From positions 1-64,000 of the forward strand of contig DHSM01000013.1 of assembly GCA_002408465.1 (NCBI GenBank): a stretch of DNA of 64,000 bases. The letters are read 5' to 3'. The notes below the pieces were generated by a model. It saw only the letters and a program-made list of their open reading frames with translations, was not told the origin of the DNA and searched no databases. Both the position numbers and the translations under genes were made by a program. The stretch is from Firmicutes bacterium UBA5286 (lineage in GTDB: Bacteria; Bacillota; Proteinivoracia; UBA4975). Shown here one piece after another: positions 25,095 through 32,908 of this stretch (the first letter of the stretch is position 1; every line of letters begins with the position of its first letter).

Positions 25095-25669
25095 AGATGA
25101 AATATAAGCTGTTTTCCAGGCTTGTGGCCTTGCTTGTTCTGGCCGTATTGGTCAGTTTGCTCTTTGAATTGCCGATTTTTTGGCGCCAATTTTATCCCAT
25201 CCGCTATAAAAAAATTATTGTGGAACAAGCCGCAGCTAATAATTTAGATAAGGCTTTGGTAGCCGCGGTGATAAAAGTGGAAAGCAATTTTCGCGCCGAC
25301 GCCGTTTCCAAGGCTAACGCCCGTGGTCTCATGCAGCTTCGCCCCAGGACGGCTATGGAGGTGGCCCGGGGGCTGGGCCATGAAATTAATGAAGAGGCTT
25401 TCCCGGAGAAACTCTTTGATCCCGAATATAATATAATCCTGGGCACCCGCTACCTTGCCGCCATGCTCAAGCAGTTTGGCGGCGATGAGACTCTGGCCCT
25501 GGCGGCCTATAACGCCGGCCCGACGAAGCTGCGCTCCTGGCTTGATGCAGGAACCTGGGATGGCACCTGGAAAAACCGCCGGCAGATTCCCTACCCCGAG
25601 ACTAGAAACTACCTGGACAAGGTTCGGCAGGCTAAAGAGAGGTATCGCAAACTCTATAAAAATGACTAA
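25091..25669 (+). CDS. SLT-family lytic transglycosylase
   Basis: 192-residue membrane-anchored enzyme (hydrophobic segment about 8-27). SLT/GEWL fold: ALVAAVIKVESNFRADAVSKANARGLMQLRP with catalytic Glu in VESNF, then GTRYLAAML and ALAAYNAGP. Cuts the MurNAc-GlcNAc bond outside the membrane, leaving a 1,6-anhydro end. Translationally coupled to coaE, as is common in Firmicutes. Confidence 0.9.
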   Translation: MKMKYKLFSRLVALLVLAVLVSLLFELPIFWRQFYPIRYKKIIVEQAAANNLDKALVAAVIKVESNFRADAVSKANARGLMQLRPRTAMEVARGLGHEINEEAFPEKLFDPEYNIILGTRYLAAMLKQFGGDETLALAAYNAGPTKLRSWLDAGTWDGTWKNRRQIPYPETRNYLDKVRQAKERYRKLYKND

Positions 25670-25704
25670 TGTTTCCGCAGATTTTTCCGATAGAGGTGAG
25701 GACT

Positions 25705-26664
25705 ATGACTGTGCTGCTTACGGTCAAGGACTTAAAGACTTACTTTCACACGGCAAAAGGCATTATTCCCGCTGTGGACGGCGTCGATTTTTCTGTCTCT
25801 CAGGGGGAAACCTTGGGCCTGGTAGGGGAATCAGGCTGCGGCAAGAGCGTCACAGCCCTGTCAATAATGGGCCTGGTGCCATCGCCGCCAGGTGAGATCC
25901 GTGGACAAATCCTTTTTGACAACCAGGATGTCCTGTCTCTCAGTGAGCGAGAAATGCGTCGGCTCCGGGGCAACGAGATGGCCATGATCTTTCAGGAACC
26001 CATGTCTGCCCTCAACCCGGTCCTGACCATTGGCGACCAAATTGGCGAGGCAATCAGGCTGCATCAGGATATCAAGGACAGGGATGTAGAAGAGCGGACC
26101 ATAGATATGCTGCAACTGGTGGGCATTCCTATGCCGGAACGGCGCCTGCGAGATTATCCCCATCATCTTTCCGGGGGCATGCAGCAGCGGGTTCTCATTG
26201 CCATGGCCCTGTCTTGCTATCCAAAGTTGCTCTTTGCGGACGAGCCCAGCACTGCCCTGGATGTCACCATCCAGGCCCAGATTCTCGAATTGCTGAAAAA
26301 GCTGCGGACAGATTTTAATACGGCAATTGTCCTTATCTCCCATGATCTCGGCGTAATTGCCGAGATGGCAGATCGGGTGATTGTAATGTATGCAGGGAAA
26401 TTTGTCGAAGAGGCTTCTGTCAGCGACATCTTTCACAAGCCTCTGCACCCATATACCGAAGGGTTGTTATTGTCTGTTCCCAGGCTGGACAGGCCCAGGA
26501 AACGGCTGCAGCCAATCAAGGGCTCAGTGCCCGATCTCCTTGACCTGCCTGGGGGCTGCAGTTTCCATCCCCGCTGCCCCTATTCCTTAGAGATTTGCAG
26601 GCAGGAGGCACCTCAACTCAAAAGCCTTGGCGCTGGCCGCAGGGTCAGCTGCTGGCTGCGCTAA
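25705..26664 (+). CDS. oppD: Oligopeptide/dipeptide ABC ATPase (OppD/DppD type)
   Basis: 319 residues. Walker A GESGCGKS, Q-loop IFQEPMSALNP, signature LSGGMQQRVLIA, Walker B LLFADEPSTALD and switch His LISHDLG. The C-terminal oligopeptide extension has the Cys cluster CSFHPRCPYSLEIC that binds an Fe-S cluster in relatives. Start ATG 25705 after GATAGAGGTGAGG; an upstream ATG at 25669 lacks a ribosome site. Partner of oppF 12 bp downstream. No permeases lie nearby; candidates are at 36-38 kb. Confidence 0.88.
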   Translation: MTVLLTVKDLKTYFHTAKGIIPAVDGVDFSVSQGETLGLVGESGCGKSVTALSIMGLVPSPPGEIRGQILFDNQDVLSLSEREMRRLRGNEMAMIFQEPMSALNPVLTIGDQIGEAIRLHQDIKDRDVEERTIDMLQLVGIPMPERRLRDYPHHLSGGMQQRVLIAMALSCYPKLLFADEPSTALDVTIQAQILELLKKLRTDFNTAIVLISHDLGVIAEMADRVIVMYAGKFVEEASVSDIFHKPLHPYTEGLLLSVPRLDRPRKRLQPIKGSVPDLLDLPGGCSFHPRCPYSLEICRQEAPQLKSLGAGRRVSCWLR

Positions 26665-26676
26665 AGGAGAGTCAGT

Positions 26677-27669
26677 ATGCTAGAATCTGCCAGACCGCTT
26701 CTTCAGGTTCAAGACCTGGTAAAATACTATCCCGTCAAACACGGTTCTTTTTCCCGGGCCAGGGCCTTTGCCAAAGCTGTGGATGGAATCAGCTTTGACA
26801 TCGCCTGGGGTGAAACCCTGGGCTTGGTAGGCGAATCCGGCTGCGGCAAGACCACTGCCGCCATGACAATCCTCCGTTTGGAAGAGGCAAGTTCTGGCAT
26901 CGTCATCTTCGATGGCAGAAATCTCATGGAACTGGACCGGTCCGAGTTGCGCCAGGTGCGCCGGGAGATGCAGGTGGTGTTTCAGGATCCTTATTCCTCT
27001 CTTAATCCCCGGATGACCGTCAGGGATATTGTGGCCGAGCCCTTGATCGTGCACAAAGAGGCCAGAGGAAATGTGCTTGAAAGAAAAGTGGCTGAACTGC
27101 TGGATGTTGTCGGCCTCAGCCCCAGCTTCGGCGGGCGCTATCCCCATGAATTCAGCGGCGGGCAGCGCCAGCGCATAGGCCTGGCTAGAGCTCTGGCCTT
27201 AAACCCCAAGCTCATTATTCTCGATGAACCAGTCTCCGCCCTGGATGTATCGATTCAGTCTCAGATCGTTAATCTGCTGGAGGACTTGCAGCAGCAGTTT
27301 AAGCTGACGTACCTGTTTATTGCTCATGACTTAAGTGTCGTCAATCATATAAGCGATCGGGTGGCAGTGATGTACCTAGGTAAAATCGCAGAAATGGCGG
27401 ACACCGAAGAGCTTTTTTGTGATCCTCAGCATCCCTACACTCAGGCCCTGCTTTCCTCAGTGCCTATTCCCGACCCGGCAATTCAAAGAAAGAAAATAAT
27501 TTTAAAGGGAAATGTTCCCAGCCCTGTCAACCCGCCTTGGGGCTGCAGGTTTCATACCCGTTGTCCTTATAAAATGGATATTTGCACGCAAAAGGAACCC
27601 TTGCTCAATGATATTGGCGGCAGCCATTTTGTCGCCTGTCATCTCACCGGCGGTCAAGTAAAAAAATAA
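26677..27669 (+). CDS. oppF: Oligopeptide/dipeptide ABC ATPase (OppF/DppF type)
   Basis: 330 residues. Starts with VQDLVKYYPVKHGSF, then Walker A GESGCGKTT, VFQDPYSSLNPRMTV, signature FSGGQRQRIGLA, Walker B LIILDEPVSALDVS, His in FIAHDLSVV and the C-terminal GCRFHTRCPYKMDIC cluster. Second ATPase of a peptide importer with OppD. AAAGGAGAG before the ATG. Confidence 0.9.
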   Translation: MLESARPLLQVQDLVKYYPVKHGSFSRARAFAKAVDGISFDIAWGETLGLVGESGCGKTTAAMTILRLEEASSGIVIFDGRNLMELDRSELRQVRREMQVVFQDPYSSLNPRMTVRDIVAEPLIVHKEARGNVLERKVAELLDVVGLSPSFGGRYPHEFSGGQRQRIGLARALALNPKLIILDEPVSALDVSIQSQIVNLLEDLQQQFKLTYLFIAHDLSVVNHISDRVAVMYLGKIAEMADTEELFCDPQHPYTQALLSSVPIPDPAIQRKKIILKGNVPSPVNPPWGCRFHTRCPYKMDICTQKEPLLNDIGGSHFVACHLTGGQVKK

Positions 27670-27706
27670 ATTTTTGCTTGCAGTTTTTTTCTTGAAACAA
27701 ATAGTC

Positions 27707-27735
27707 TTGACTTATTTGCACATTCTGCTTATAAT
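27707..27735 (+). promoter_or_regulatory. Promoter of tRNA-Leu(GAG)
   Basis: TTGACT (27707-27712), 17-bp spacer, TATAAT (27730-27735), 11 bp before the tRNA. Confidence 0.85.
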
Positions 27736-27746
27736 ATGTTCTGTTA

Positions 27747-27831
27747 GCGAGAGTGGCGGAACTGGCAGACGCGCACGTTTGAGGGGCGTGTGACAATAGT
27801 CATGTGGGTTCAAGTCCCACCTCTCGCACCA
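27747..27831 (+). tRNA. tRNA-Leu (GAG)
   Basis: Acceptor GCGAGAG / CTCTCGC, long variable arm, GGTTCAAGTCC T-loop region, encoded CCA. Anticodon GAG. Confidence 0.95.
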
Positions 27832-27841
27832 ATTTAAAATC

Positions 27842-27876
27842 AGGACATGGGGAATGCCCTTTGTCCTTTTGTTTTT
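27842..27876 (+). terminator. Terminator of tRNA-Leu(GAG)
   Basis: AGGACA / TGTCCT with inner GGG/CCC pairing, then TTTTGTTTTT. Confidence 0.65.
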
Positions 27877-27944
27877 AGCTAAATGCTTTTTTATGCACCT
27901 ACATCAACCTTTGTCATTAAACTGGGTAATGGAGGTGCAAAAAA

Positions 27945-28214
27945 ATGAAAATAGCCCTGGAAATGTTGCGCACCCAAGTGCTCAGTCTGGCAGGAAGATA
28001 TTCTGAGCCCAAAAGGCGCGGTGAGCTGGAGCAGGCTTTGATAATTTTAGAAACCGAACTGCACAGCAGCCAAATCCAAAGCCAGCGAATAATGTTGCTG
28101 CTTAGAGGAATCATGGCCGCCCAACCGGGAAGTGCAAAGGCAGTCAATCAATTCCTGCGTACGCCCAGTGTGACCCGCATCATGAATGCTGGAGGAGATT
28201 TCCATTTAAAATAG
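27945..28214 (+). CDS. Small hypothetical protein
   Basis: 89 residues, mainly helical and charged in the middle (LEQALIILETELHSSQIQSQRI), with no signal or membrane segment. Ribosome site TGGAGGTG precedes the ATG. Not recognised. It lies between two tRNA transcription units. Confidence 0.6.
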   Translation: MKIALEMLRTQVLSLAGRYSEPKRRGELEQALIILETELHSSQIQSQRIMLLLRGIMAAQPGSAKAVNQFLRTPSVTRIMNAGGDFHLK

Positions 28215-28250
28215 CGAACGAGAGAAAGCGGGCTTAGAAGATTTATCTGC

Positions 28251-28279
28251 TTGACGCTAATTAACCTGCTGTGTATAAT
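28251..28279 (+). promoter_or_regulatory. Promoter of the five-tRNA operon
   Basis: TTGACG (28251-28256), 17-bp spacer, TATAAT (28274-28279), 11 bp before tRNA-Asp. Confidence 0.9.
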
Positions 28280-28289
28280 AGTTAGTGCT

Positions 28290-28366
28290 GGAGCTGTGGT
28301 GTAGTGGCCTAACATGCCTGCCTGTCACGCAGGAGATCGCGGGTTCGACTCCCGTCAGCTCCGCCA
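28290..28366 (+). tRNA. tRNA-Asp (GTC)
   Basis: Acceptor GGAGCTG / CAGCTCC, anticodon loop CTGTCAC, encoded CCA. Confidence 0.95.
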
Positions 28367-28371
28367 TCTTT

Positions 28372-28447
28372 GCCGCGGTAGCTCAGTCGGTAGAGCAGTG
28401 GACTGAAAATCCACGTGTCGGCAGTTCAATTCTGCCCTGCGGCACCA
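28372..28447 (+). tRNA. tRNA-Phe (GAA)
   Basis: Acceptor GCCGCGG / CTGCGGC (one G-U), anticodon GAA in ACTGAAAAT, encoded CCA. Confidence 0.95.
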
Positions 28448-28453
28448 TCATAT

Positions 28454-28528
28454 GCGGAAGTGGCTCAGTGGTAGAGCATCGCCTTGCCAAGGCGAGGGTC
28501 GCGGGTTCGAATCCCGTCTTCCGCTCCA
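28454..28528 (+). tRNA. tRNA-Gly (GCC)
   Basis: Acceptor GCGGAAG / CTTCCGC, anticodon GCC in CTTGCCAAG, encoded CCA. Confidence 0.95.
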
Positions 28529-28533
28529 TCCGA

Positions 28534-28607
28534 GGCGGCATAGCCAAGCGGTAAGGCAGAGGACTGCAAATCCTTTACCCCCAGTTCAATTCTGGGTGCC
28601 GCCTCCA
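28534..28607 (+). tRNA. tRNA-Cys (GCA)
   Basis: Acceptor GGCGGCA / TGCCGCC, anticodon GCA in ACTGCAAAT, encoded CCA. Confidence 0.95.
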
Positions 28608-28616
28608 TTATTATTT

Positions 28617-28704
28617 GCCGGGGTGGCGGAACAGGCAGACGCAAGGGACTTAAAATCCCTCGAGCCCAAAGCTCGTACCGGTTCGATTCCGGTCCTCGGC
28701 ACCA
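28617..28704 (+). tRNA. tRNA-Leu (TAA)
   Basis: Acceptor GCCGGGG / CCTCGGC (one G-U), anticodon TAA in ACTTAAAAT, long variable arm, encoded CCA. Confidence 0.95.
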
Positions 28705-28715
28705 CCTGAAACCAT

Positions 28716-28743
28716 AAAAGACGAGTCATCGTCTTTTTTTTTT
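28716..28743 (+). terminator. Terminator of the tRNA operon
   Basis: AAAAGACGA / TCGTCTTTT stem with a GTCA loop and a run of about ten T. Confidence 0.9.
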
Positions 28744-28812
28744 CCCCGCCACTACATGGACATTAGATCTACGATAAAATTCTCTCCATGGCATTTGTTC
28801 GTTAATTGGAAC

Positions 28813-28845
28813 AGAAAAAAGCGACACAGGCGTTTGTGTCGCTTC
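28813..28845 (-). terminator. Terminator hairpin, minus strand
   Basis: AAGCGACACA / TGTGTCGCTT. On the minus strand it is followed by TTTTTTCTG, so it would end transcription of the small decayed genes between 28861 and 29555. Confidence 0.7.
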
Positions 28846-28860
28846 CAAAAGCTTTAAACT

Positions 28861-29001
28861 TTATACAGCTTCACGCTCAAAATAGTTGGCACTGTTACTT
28901 GATCCAATTGCCACGGCTACCAGGCCGATAAGACCAGGGATGAGCCGCCAATTCACGAGCAGCTTGTCCACAGTAACTTCCCAGTAGTTTCCTGGCAGCA
29001 A
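28861..29001 (-). CDS. Possible very small membrane protein
   Basis: 46 codons from a TTG, with a short hydrophobic segment (LIPGLIGLVAVAIG). No good ribosome site directly before it; AAGGAGG lies about 25 nt further upstream. Could be real or a remnant. Confidence 0.22.
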   Translation of the reverse strand: MLPGNYWEVTVDKLLVNWRLIPGLIGLVAVAIGSSNSANYFEREAV

Positions 29002-29082
29002 TTACTACAGAAGCTTGCCGTTTGATACCTCCTTAATCATAAAGCCACCTTTGGGCGTTATGTACGTCTATGGTAGCTTCTT

Positions 29083-29361
29083 TTATTTAACTTTTGTCAG
29101 AAGAGTTTCCTCATGCTTGGCAACAAGCTTCTCTATCTGGTCGAGCTTTTCGGCATTAAGTGTATACCCGTCGAACAGAGCACCGAGCTTTAGGCTATGC
29201 TCGTTCTCCATCCTGACGATTATTCCTTTAATCTCGGCCAGTTCATCTTTAGTGGCCATGTTGGCTTCCATGTTGTCAACTTTTTTGTCCAAGCCATCAA
29301 ATTTCTTAGTGAGGTCACTAACCTGAGAGGCAATCAGCTCTAACAAATCTTTTTCAGTCAC
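29083..29361 (-). CDS. Small coiled-coil protein
   Basis: 92 residues, almost entirely coiled-coil: heptad-like DLTKKFDGLDKKVDNMEAN and AEKLDQIEKLVAKHEE. GTG start after GGGGTGAGG. Such proteins often follow XRE-type regulators in mobile or phage-derived loci, and a decayed XRE gene lies just upstream. Exact function unknown. Confidence 0.6.
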   Translation of the reverse strand: MTEKDLLELIASQVSDLTKKFDGLDKKVDNMEANMATKDELAEIKGIIVRMENEHSLKLGALFDGYTLNAEKLDQIEKLVAKHEETLLTKVK

Positions 29362-29531
29362 TTATCCTCACCCCGCTTTTCTCTTATCATCCGCACGAAC
29401 TCTTTGAACTGCTCAATATCCTCCAGCCCTCCTCAGTCCATTCGTCCCCGTCATGGTGGGCGGCGATGGTCTCGGGAGGATTTTTTATGTCTGTGCGACC
29501 TAGTAGGTGGTCAACGGAGACACCAAACATA
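29359..29531 (-). pseudogene. Decayed XRE-type regulator, C-terminal part
   Basis: On the minus strand the frame reads MFGVSVDHLLGRTD, the usual end of an XRE helix-turn-helix domain, then EWTEEG. One base seems to be missing; the next frame carries on LEDIEQFKEFVRMIREKRGEDK to a stop that overlaps the GTG of the coiled-coil gene. The N-terminal part of the HTH is missing, with TAA in frame upstream. Confidence 0.55.
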
Positions 29532-29637
29532 TGCATCTCCCTGTACAAATCATTTTACAACATAGAGTTGTCATTTTCCACCCATACAACTAAAAGAAGG
29601 ATAAAGTAAGCAGCCCATTAATCTAGGAGGGCCACAG

Positions 29638-30171
29638 ATGCGATTGACAGAAGTACTGTCCTATGTTTCTAACCGTTCCCATGCTGCACCTCCTGGCTGG
29701 GGTTTTCGTATTCTGAAGTAAATCCGAAACCGGGAGGGAAAGACGATTAACAACCTGCAGGAGTTATGGACAATCCTAGAGATTACTGCCTATACTGCCG
29801 ACTATGAATCGAGTCAAAAGCATCCGGATGATCCCTTGTATGGCATTACTTACAGCGGAACTAAGGTGCAGCCGTGGCGCACTGTCGCTGCCGGTCCTGA
29901 CATCCCCATTGGCACCCGGGTTTTTATCCCGGAGCTGTCTGCCATGCTCAATGGCGGCATATTTATCGTCGAGGACCGGGGCGGGGCCATCTCCAACGCC
30001 CATTTGGACATCTATATGGCGAGTCTGAAAGATGCCCGGAACTGGGGGCGGCAGCACCTGGAAGTGCTTATGTGGCTGGCGGGAGATTTCAATGAGATCC
30101 TCGCTAAAATTGACAGCGACCGCCGGCGCCGGTGGAGAGACAGAGAAGCTTTGGCACAATTGTTCCCCTAA
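29638..30171 (+). pseudogene. 3D-domain protein interrupted by an in-frame TAA
   Basis: From ATG 29638, with a good ribosome site (CTAGGAGGG), 27 codons are followed by TAA (29719-29721). The same frame then runs on to 30171 and encodes a complete 3D domain: ITAYTADYESS, YGITYSGTKVQPWRTVAAGP, IPIGTRVFIP, and IVEDRGGAISNAHLDIYM with the three Asp. No normal start codon follows the TAA before the domain. Either a nonsense mutation broke the gene or the 27-residue frame is a leader with an unusual downstream start. 3D domains occur in cell-wall lytic enzymes. Confidence 0.55.
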
Positions 30172-30188
30172 AAGGGGGACTTTTTTAT
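30162..30188 (+). terminator. Terminator of the 3D-domain gene
   Basis: GTTCCCC / GGGGGAC stem with a TAAAA loop and a T6ATT tail, overlapping the stop codon. Confidence 0.8.
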
Positions 30189-30249
30189 TGTCCAGGTTTA
30201 GGGGCAAGAATGTCTGGGCAAAGTACAAGTACAGGTTTTGGGGGTGGCG

Positions 30250-31821
30250 ATGCTGGGCGGGCTGAAAAAAATGTTTGGGGCAATAAAGGCCGGGTTGGGA
30301 ATGAAAAAGAGCGGAGATAATGGCAAGCACTGCCCGGCGGGTAAGAGCTTGACCAAAAGCATTCAAATTAATGAGGGCCTGCTGCGTCAAGTCTTTAAAG
30401 ACTGCGCCGATGTAAAAACTAAGAAAATTGCAATTCCCCGCATGAATAATCGCCGAGCTCTTGTTTTATACACCGAGGGTTTAGTTAGTGCCGACAATTT
30501 GACCAGAGATATTATTTCTCCTTTGCTGGCAGAATCTGAGCACAACAGACAGGTTGAAGATGTCATTCAGCTGATTGCCGTTGGGCAAACCTCTTCTTAT
30601 TTTTATTTAGAGGATTTTACCAGCGACATACTGAGGGGAAAAATTGCAATTATCGTGGATGGAAGCAGCAAGGCGGTAATTATCGATATTAAAAAATGGC
30701 CTGGGCGGTCAGTGGAGGAGCCCTTGCAAGAACGCCTGATCCGGGGACCACGGGAGGGGTTTACTGAAGTCATACAGGTCAACCGGGGTCTTGTACGCAG
30801 GCGTCTGCCAGACCCGAATTTGAAGGTCTTCAACCTTAAGATTGGCCAGAGGACCAGTACAGAGGTCTCTATGCTCTATATCGAAGATGTGTGTAATTTA
30901 GATACAGTTCAAGAAGTAAAGGAAAGACTGGAAGCGATTGATATTGATGGCATTCTCGATTCAGGGGTGATTGCCGAATTGATTAGCGAGCGAACAATAT
31001 CGCCTTTTCCGCTGCATTTGAGCACCGAGCGGCCAGACAAGGTGGTAGGAGGCTTGCTTCAGGGGAAGGTGGTCATTTTGACTGATGGCAGCCCCTTTGC
31101 CCTGGTATTGCCTTCCGTAGCCACTGACTGGTTTCAAACTCCTGAGGATTATTACATGCATCCCCTCTTTGCCACCATTGGCCGGGTATTGCGCCTGCTG
31201 GGAATACTCGCCGTCACAACGCTGACAGCTGTATATACAGCCATAATTATGTACCATTATGAGATGATTCCAAGCAATATTATATTTTTCATCGCCCAGT
31301 CCCGGGAGGGTGTGCCCTTCTCGCCACTGACCGAGGCCTTGTTATTGGAATTTGCTGCGGAACTGATGCGGGAAGCCAGCATCCGCTTGCCAGGGCCAGT
31401 AAGCCCCACCCTGAGCATTGTGGGCGCCCTCATATTGGGCCAGGCTGTGGTAAGCGCTAATTTAGTCAGCCCTGTGTTATTAATCATCGTCGCCACCACT
31501 TTTTTGGCAGGATCTGTCATTCCCAATTATGAGGCTTCTCTAGCCGTCCGCTATCTCAGATTTCCCATGTTGTTAGCAGCAGGATTCCTCTGAGGTTTTG
31601 GGATTGTCATCACCTGGATGGTGATACTGGCCCATATGTGCAATCTCCAATCATTCGGCGTCCCCTATTTGGCGCCTCTGGCGCCCCTGCGGGTAAAAGA
31701 TATGGGGGATCATATTTATCGTCGGTCTTGGCGTTGGATGCGGGGACGTCCCATGCTGACTGCCAAGAAAAACATAGTCCGGCAGCGGGGAGTTGAGAGC
31801 AAAGAAGATGGCAAGCGGTAA
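30250..31821 (+). CDS. gerAA: Spore germination receptor subunit A, with in-frame TGA
   Basis: GerA-family membrane protein that, with GerAB and GerAC, senses germinants in the spore inner membrane. The cytosolic N-terminal domain (about 30-280) shows SKAVIIDIKKWPGRSVEEP and GPREGFTE; membrane segments follow, with RLPGPVSPTLSIVGALILGQAVV. A TGA at 31591-31593 comes after RFPMLLAAGFL, yet the same frame continues with GFGIVITWMVILAH and SFGVPYLAPLAPLR, the conserved GerA ending, to TAA 31819. gerAB starts inside this end, which suggests the tail is translated. The TGA aligns with a usual Gly. Nonsense mutation or recoding: see findings. Start ATG 30250 after GGGGGTGG. Confidence 0.8.
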
Positions 31822-32908
31822 AAAGTATGGACTCAGCGATTTTCAGTGGATCGCAATGGTAGTGTCGGTAACCATTAGCACCGCGATTATTACTCTCCCC
31901 CGGTCAGTGGGCGAAACTGCCGGGAGGGACAGCTGGATCAGCATCATCATTGGCGGTTTTGTCTTGTGGGCTTTTGCCTTGTTTATCTGGTTGCTGTGCA
32001 GAAAATTTCCCACTCGGACTTTGCCGGAGTTCAGCATCTTGATTTTGGGCCGTCCCTTAGGAATAGTGGTTTCAATCATTTATTCTCTCTATGCCTTTTC
32101 CATGTGCGCCGTTGTCTTGCGCATCTTGTCTGAATTGGTAAGGACATGGGTGTTTATATGGACGCCGGTGCCAGTGTTTTTCGTTGCGATTCTGATTACA
32201 GTGGGATATATCAGCAGAATGGGAGCAGTGACTCTGGGGCGCCTGATGGAGATTACTATTCTGTTTACGGCAGCGGTATTGCTGATGCTTTTGATTCCTC
32301 TGCCGGAATTCGATTTTCTGAACCTCAAGCCTGTAGGGGGCGAAGGAATCCTCAAGATAATTCAGGCTGTTCCCCAAACGGCTTTCGCCTATTTGGGATT
32401 TGAATCAATGCTTGTGTTTTTCCCCTTTATTATTAATCGTCATAAGGTGTTAAAGCTGACTTCAATAGCCCTGATCATGGTAACGTTACTGTATTTTATT
32501 AATACTATTCTGGTCTATGGAGTGTTGGGGATAGAGCGCACGTTAACCTTGGTTTGGCCCCTGGTCAATTATATGCGCATAGGTTCGCTGCCCTTTGTGC
32601 AAAGAGTGGACAATGTTATGCTTTTTGCCTGGACAGCTCAGATTATTGCAACGGTGGCGGTGCATTATTTTTCCGCCACTTTCACCCTGGCGACTTTAAC
32701 CCGGCGGCATTACCATGATCTCTGGTCAATTGCTTGTTTGCCCATTGTCTATGCAGCAGCTAATCTGCCTCCGGATTTGGTTGCGGTATTTGCCTTTAGC
32801 GATATGGTGGGCGCGTATGGGTTAATTATTAATCTGGCGATTACGGGATTGATGCTGGTGGTGGCGAAAATCCGGGGGCTGGATGAAAGACAGGAGGTGA
32901 AAACATGA
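31808..32908 (+). CDS. gerAB: Spore germination receptor permease subunit B
   Basis: 366-residue APC-type permease of the endospore germination family, with about ten membrane segments. Starts MASGKKYGLSDFQWIAMVVSVTISTAIITLPR, a pattern usual for GerAB. Binds the small-molecule germinant. ATG 31808 overlaps the end of gerAA by 14 bp and the stop overlaps gerAC (ATGA). Confidence 0.9.
   Translation: MASGKKYGLSDFQWIAMVVSVTISTAIITLPRSVGETAGRDSWISIIIGGFVLWAFALFIWLLCRKFPTRTLPEFSILILGRPLGIVVSIIYSLYAFSMCAVVLRILSELVRTWVFIWTPVPVFFVAILITVGYISRMGAVTLGRLMEITILFTAAVLLMLLIPLPEFDFLNLKPVGGEGILKIIQAVPQTAFAYLGFESMLVFFPFIINRHKVLKLTSIALIMVTLLYFINTILVYGVLGIERTLTLVWPLVNYMRIGSLPFVQRVDNVMLFAWTAQIIATVAVHYFSATFTLATLTRRHYHDLWSIACLPIVYAAANLPPDLVAVFAFSDMVGAYGLIINLAITGLMLVVAKIRGLDERQEVKT

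Noticed and set aside
28290..28709. Protein reading frames over the tRNA cluster
   Set aside because: They are accidental frames across five clear tRNA genes.
29776..30390. Minus-strand 204-codon frame
   Set aside because: Antisense of the 3D-domain gene; sequence shows no family pattern.
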